Made by a program: the position numbers and the translations under genes. A stretch of DNA of 64,000 nucleotides, from contig CAVUBM010000075.1 in NCBI GenBank assembly GCA_963739645.1, forward strand, positions 84,208 to 148,207, in the 5' to 3' direction. This document shows positions 61,800 to 64,000 of the stretch, in pieces (position 1 is the first letter of the stretch; every line of letters begins with the position of its first letter). A model generated the notes under the pieces. That model was not told the origin of the DNA and searched no databases. It saw only the letters and a list, made by a program, of their open reading frames with translations. This DNA is from JASHPR01 sp963739645. GTDB lineage: Bacteria; Actinomycetota; Actinomycetes; Streptosporangiales; Streptosporangiaceae.

Positions 61800-61972
61800 G
61801 TGGTCATGAGCACAGGCAAGTCTTCACGCCCGTGCAGCTCGCCTCGCCGCTGGTCCACAGGCCGTATGACTTCCGGCATGCCGGTGTCGGGCCCACAGCC
61901 CTGCGCCTGCCGGGCAGCGGCGCAAGAAATCTCTCGCAAGAACAAGACCGAAGTCCGGCGGCGTATTGCTAG
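61800..61972 (+). pseudogene. Remnant of a tyrosine recombinase (integrase)
   Basis: Frame one holds VFTPVQLASPLVHRPYDFRH then AGV, matching the box-II catalytic segment of actinobacterial phage/ICE integrases (LTPAQVASPLARRPYDLRHA), with the RxxRH Arg and His. Beyond it the frame drifts; another frame ends NKTEVRRRIARS, like an integrase tail. No tRNA or attachment site is seen nearby. Confidence 0.5.
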
Positions 61973-62022
61973 GTCTTGACGGGCACATTCCTGGTCACGG
62001 TTTAGGCTGCGAAGGGGCATCC

Positions 62023-64000
62023 ATGGTGGACACGCCGTCGAAGGTGGCTGATGCGCTGGCGGAACTGACGCTGGAGGAGAAGGCGTCGCTATGTCTGGGC
62101 TCGGACTTCTGGCACACCGCGCCAGTGCCGCGGCTGGGCATTCCGGCGATCACGCTGTCCGACGGGCCGCACGGGCTGCGCCGGCAGCCCGAGGGCGGCG
62201 ACCATGTCGCCATTACAGGAAGCTTGCCGGCGACGTGCTTTCCTGCCGCGTGCGCGCTTGGCTGTTCGTGGGACCCGGATCTGGTGCGCCGGGTCGGGCA
62301 GGCGATCGGTGTGGAGGCCCTTGCCCAGGGGGTGGCGGTGGTGCTCGGCCCGGGGATCAACATCAAGCGGTTCCCGCTGTGCGGCCGGAACTTCGAATAC
62401 TTCTCCGAGGACCCGCTGCTGACTAGCGTACTGGGCGCGGCCCACGTCGAGGGCCTGCAAAGCCAGGGGGTGGGCGCGTCGGTGAAGCACTACGCGGCGA
62501 ACAACCAGGAGACTGACCGGCTGCGGGTCACCGCCGACGTGGATCGAGCGCACGCTCCGCGAGATCTACCTGCCGGGATTCGAGCGCGTCGTCACCCAGG
62601 CCCGGCCGTGGACGGTGATGTGCGCCTATAACAGAGTCAACGGGGTGCACGCCTCGCAGCACCGGTGGCTACTCACAGAGGTGCTGCGCGAGCAGTGGGC
62701 CTTTGACGGCCTGGTCATATCCGACTGGGGCGCGGTGCACGACCGGGTCGCCGCCCTCGCGGCCGGGCTGGACCTGGAGATGCCGCCCAATCTCGGCGTG
62801 AGCGACGCGGCGATTGCCGCCGCCGTGCGCGCTGGAGGGCTGGACGAAAGCTGCTCGACCAGGCGGTGCTGCGGGTACTGCGGCTCGTCGACCGGGCCCG
62901 CACCGCCGGGCCCGGGACGCCGGGTTCGCCGGAGGTGCCGGCGCTGGTGTTCGACGCCGGTGCCCACCACGCCCTAGCCCGGGCCGCCGCGGCCGACTGT
63001 GCGGTGCTGCTGAAGAACGACCGTGACATCCTGCCGCTGCGCCCGGGCGCCGGAGACCTCGTCGCGGTCATCGGCGAGTTCGCCCGCACCCCCCGCTACC
63101 AGGGCGCGGGCAGCTCCCAGGTCGATCCCACCCGGCTGGATGCGGCGCTGGACGAGGTGCGCGCCGCGGTGCCGGCCGGAGTGGAGGTGGCCTTCGCCGC
63201 CGGGTTTGGCGTCGGCAGCACCGGCCACGACAAGGACCTGGCCGCCGGCGCCGTCGCCCTCGCCCGGCGGGCCAGCACGGTCGTCGTCTTCCTCGGCCTG
63301 CCCGCAGCCGAGGAGTCCGAGGGCTTTGACCGGCAGCACATGGTGGTCTGCCCGCCCAACCAGACCGTGCTGCTGCCCCAGCTCGCCGCGGCCAACCCAG
63401 AACCTGGTCGTGGTCCTCGCCAACGGCTCGGCGGTACGACTGTCGGATCGGCAGCAGCACGCACGGGCCATCCTCGAATGCTGGCTCTTCGGCGGGGCGG
63501 CCGGCGGCGCCACGGCAGACCTGCTCTTCGGCGCGGCCAAGCCATCCGGGCGGCTGGCCGAGGAACTCTACCCCTGCGATTGCAGGACAAATACCGTCCT
63601 ACCTCGACTTCCCCGGCGAGGCCGGGCACGTCCGCTACGGCGAGGGTGTCTTCGTCGGCTACCGCGGCTACGACACCGTCGGCCGCGGCGTTGTCAGCTA
63701 CCCGTTCGGCCACGGCCTGTCCTACACCACCTTCGGCTACGCCGACCTCACCACCGCTGTCGTCGGCGCGACCGCCTTACGGCGACCTGGCCATCTCCGT
63801 GACCTGCACCATCGCCAACACCGGTCGGCGGGCGGGCAAGGAAGTGGTCCGGCTGCGTCGCCGACCCGTACGCCAGGTCGCTTCGCCCCATCCGCGAGCT
63901 ACGAAGCCTTCGCCAAGATCAGCCTCGAACCGGCGCCGGCGATCTCGGTGACCTTCCGCCTCAGCGCCCGCGACCTGTCCTACTGGTCCACCACGCATCG
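62023..64000 (+). pseudogene. GH3 beta-glucosidase, several frameshifts, 3' end cut
   Basis: ATG 62023 behind GAAGGGGC. In order, in changing frames: LTLEEKASLCLGSDFWHTAP, YFSEDPLLTS, SVKHYAANNQET (substrate KHY), EIYLPGFERVV, MCAYNRVNGVHAS, VISDWGAVHDR (nucleophile Asp), AADCAVLLKNDRDILPL, GAGSSQVDP, VVFLGLPAAEESEGFDR, LFGAAKPSGRLAE, FPFGHGLSYTTF-like YPFGHGLSYTTFGY, and a C-terminal fibronectin-type domain (VTFRLSARDLSYWS) at the window end. Breaks occur at about 62540, 62850, 63405, 63580 and 63775, each needing one base. Family length is about 780 residues. Confidence 0.8.

Noticed and set aside
1..64000. CRISPR array, tRNA, rRNA or replication origin
   Set aside because: I found no series of spaced repeats, no tRNA-like arm with a TTCGA loop in a plausible cloverleaf, and no DnaA-box cluster; a tRNA or covariance search would be needed to be certain.

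Overview
The window is 64 kb of very GC-rich DNA (roughly 70%) with frequent GTG starts and typical actinobacterial families: WhiB-free stress genes, DrrA-type ABC exporters, CYTH-CHAD, DUF2252, DUF2891, LapA, LuxR regulators with a large ATPase (LAL type) and many universal stress (USP), STAS and small membrane proteins. I infer a filamentous or soil actinomycete, perhaps of the Streptosporangiales. I see no rRNA, tRNA, CRISPR array or replication origin.

Layout. 0-9 kb: a cut-off response regulator, an O-methyltransferase, a small membrane protein, an S33 hydrolase, an autoregulated HTH/Clp-N pair, an acyl-CoA synthetase next to a phosphopantetheinyl transferase, a cold-shock protein and a three-gene redox operon (molybdopterin enzyme, flavoreductase, zinc ribbon). 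9-25 kb: CYTH-CHAD protein, broken sigma factor, HAD phosphatase, PIG-L-like protein without metal ligands, USP, dienelactone hydrolase, DrrAB-like exporter, a ZIP transporter behind a DtxR-type box, a BlaI/M56 sensor pair, DedA, a miniature UppP, an MFS-USP fusion with its MarR regulator, and an IS30 element. 25-33 kb: a catabolic cluster (GntR regulator, 2-hydroxyacid dehydrogenase, FGGY kinase, broken APC permease, divergent aldolase and cupin). 33-43 kb: lipoprotein beta-propeller, arylsulfatase, DUF6529, DUF2891, LapA, DUF2252. 43-64 kb: membrane proteins, two DHA2 exporters, hydrolases, TetR and LAL regulators, an FtsX-type permease, a small-protein/TetR/SDR operon under a long perfect palindrome, and a broken GH3 glucosidase at the end.

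Two features run through the window. First, many genes are split by a single-base frameshift at a point where both halves match one family (sigma factor, ZIP, MarR, IS30 transposase, dehydrogenase, DUF6529, TetR, LAL, GH3 and others). This suggests sequencing indels or wide decay. Second, several membrane-protein genes survive only as ends with the middle missing (UppP, APC permease, and stubs of MFS_3, EamA and DHA2 transporters), and one paralogue pair differs by exactly 46 in-frame codons bounded by direct repeats. Several well-formed operators (perfect or near-perfect palindromes) sit on recognisable promoters and are the best leads for undescribed regulation.
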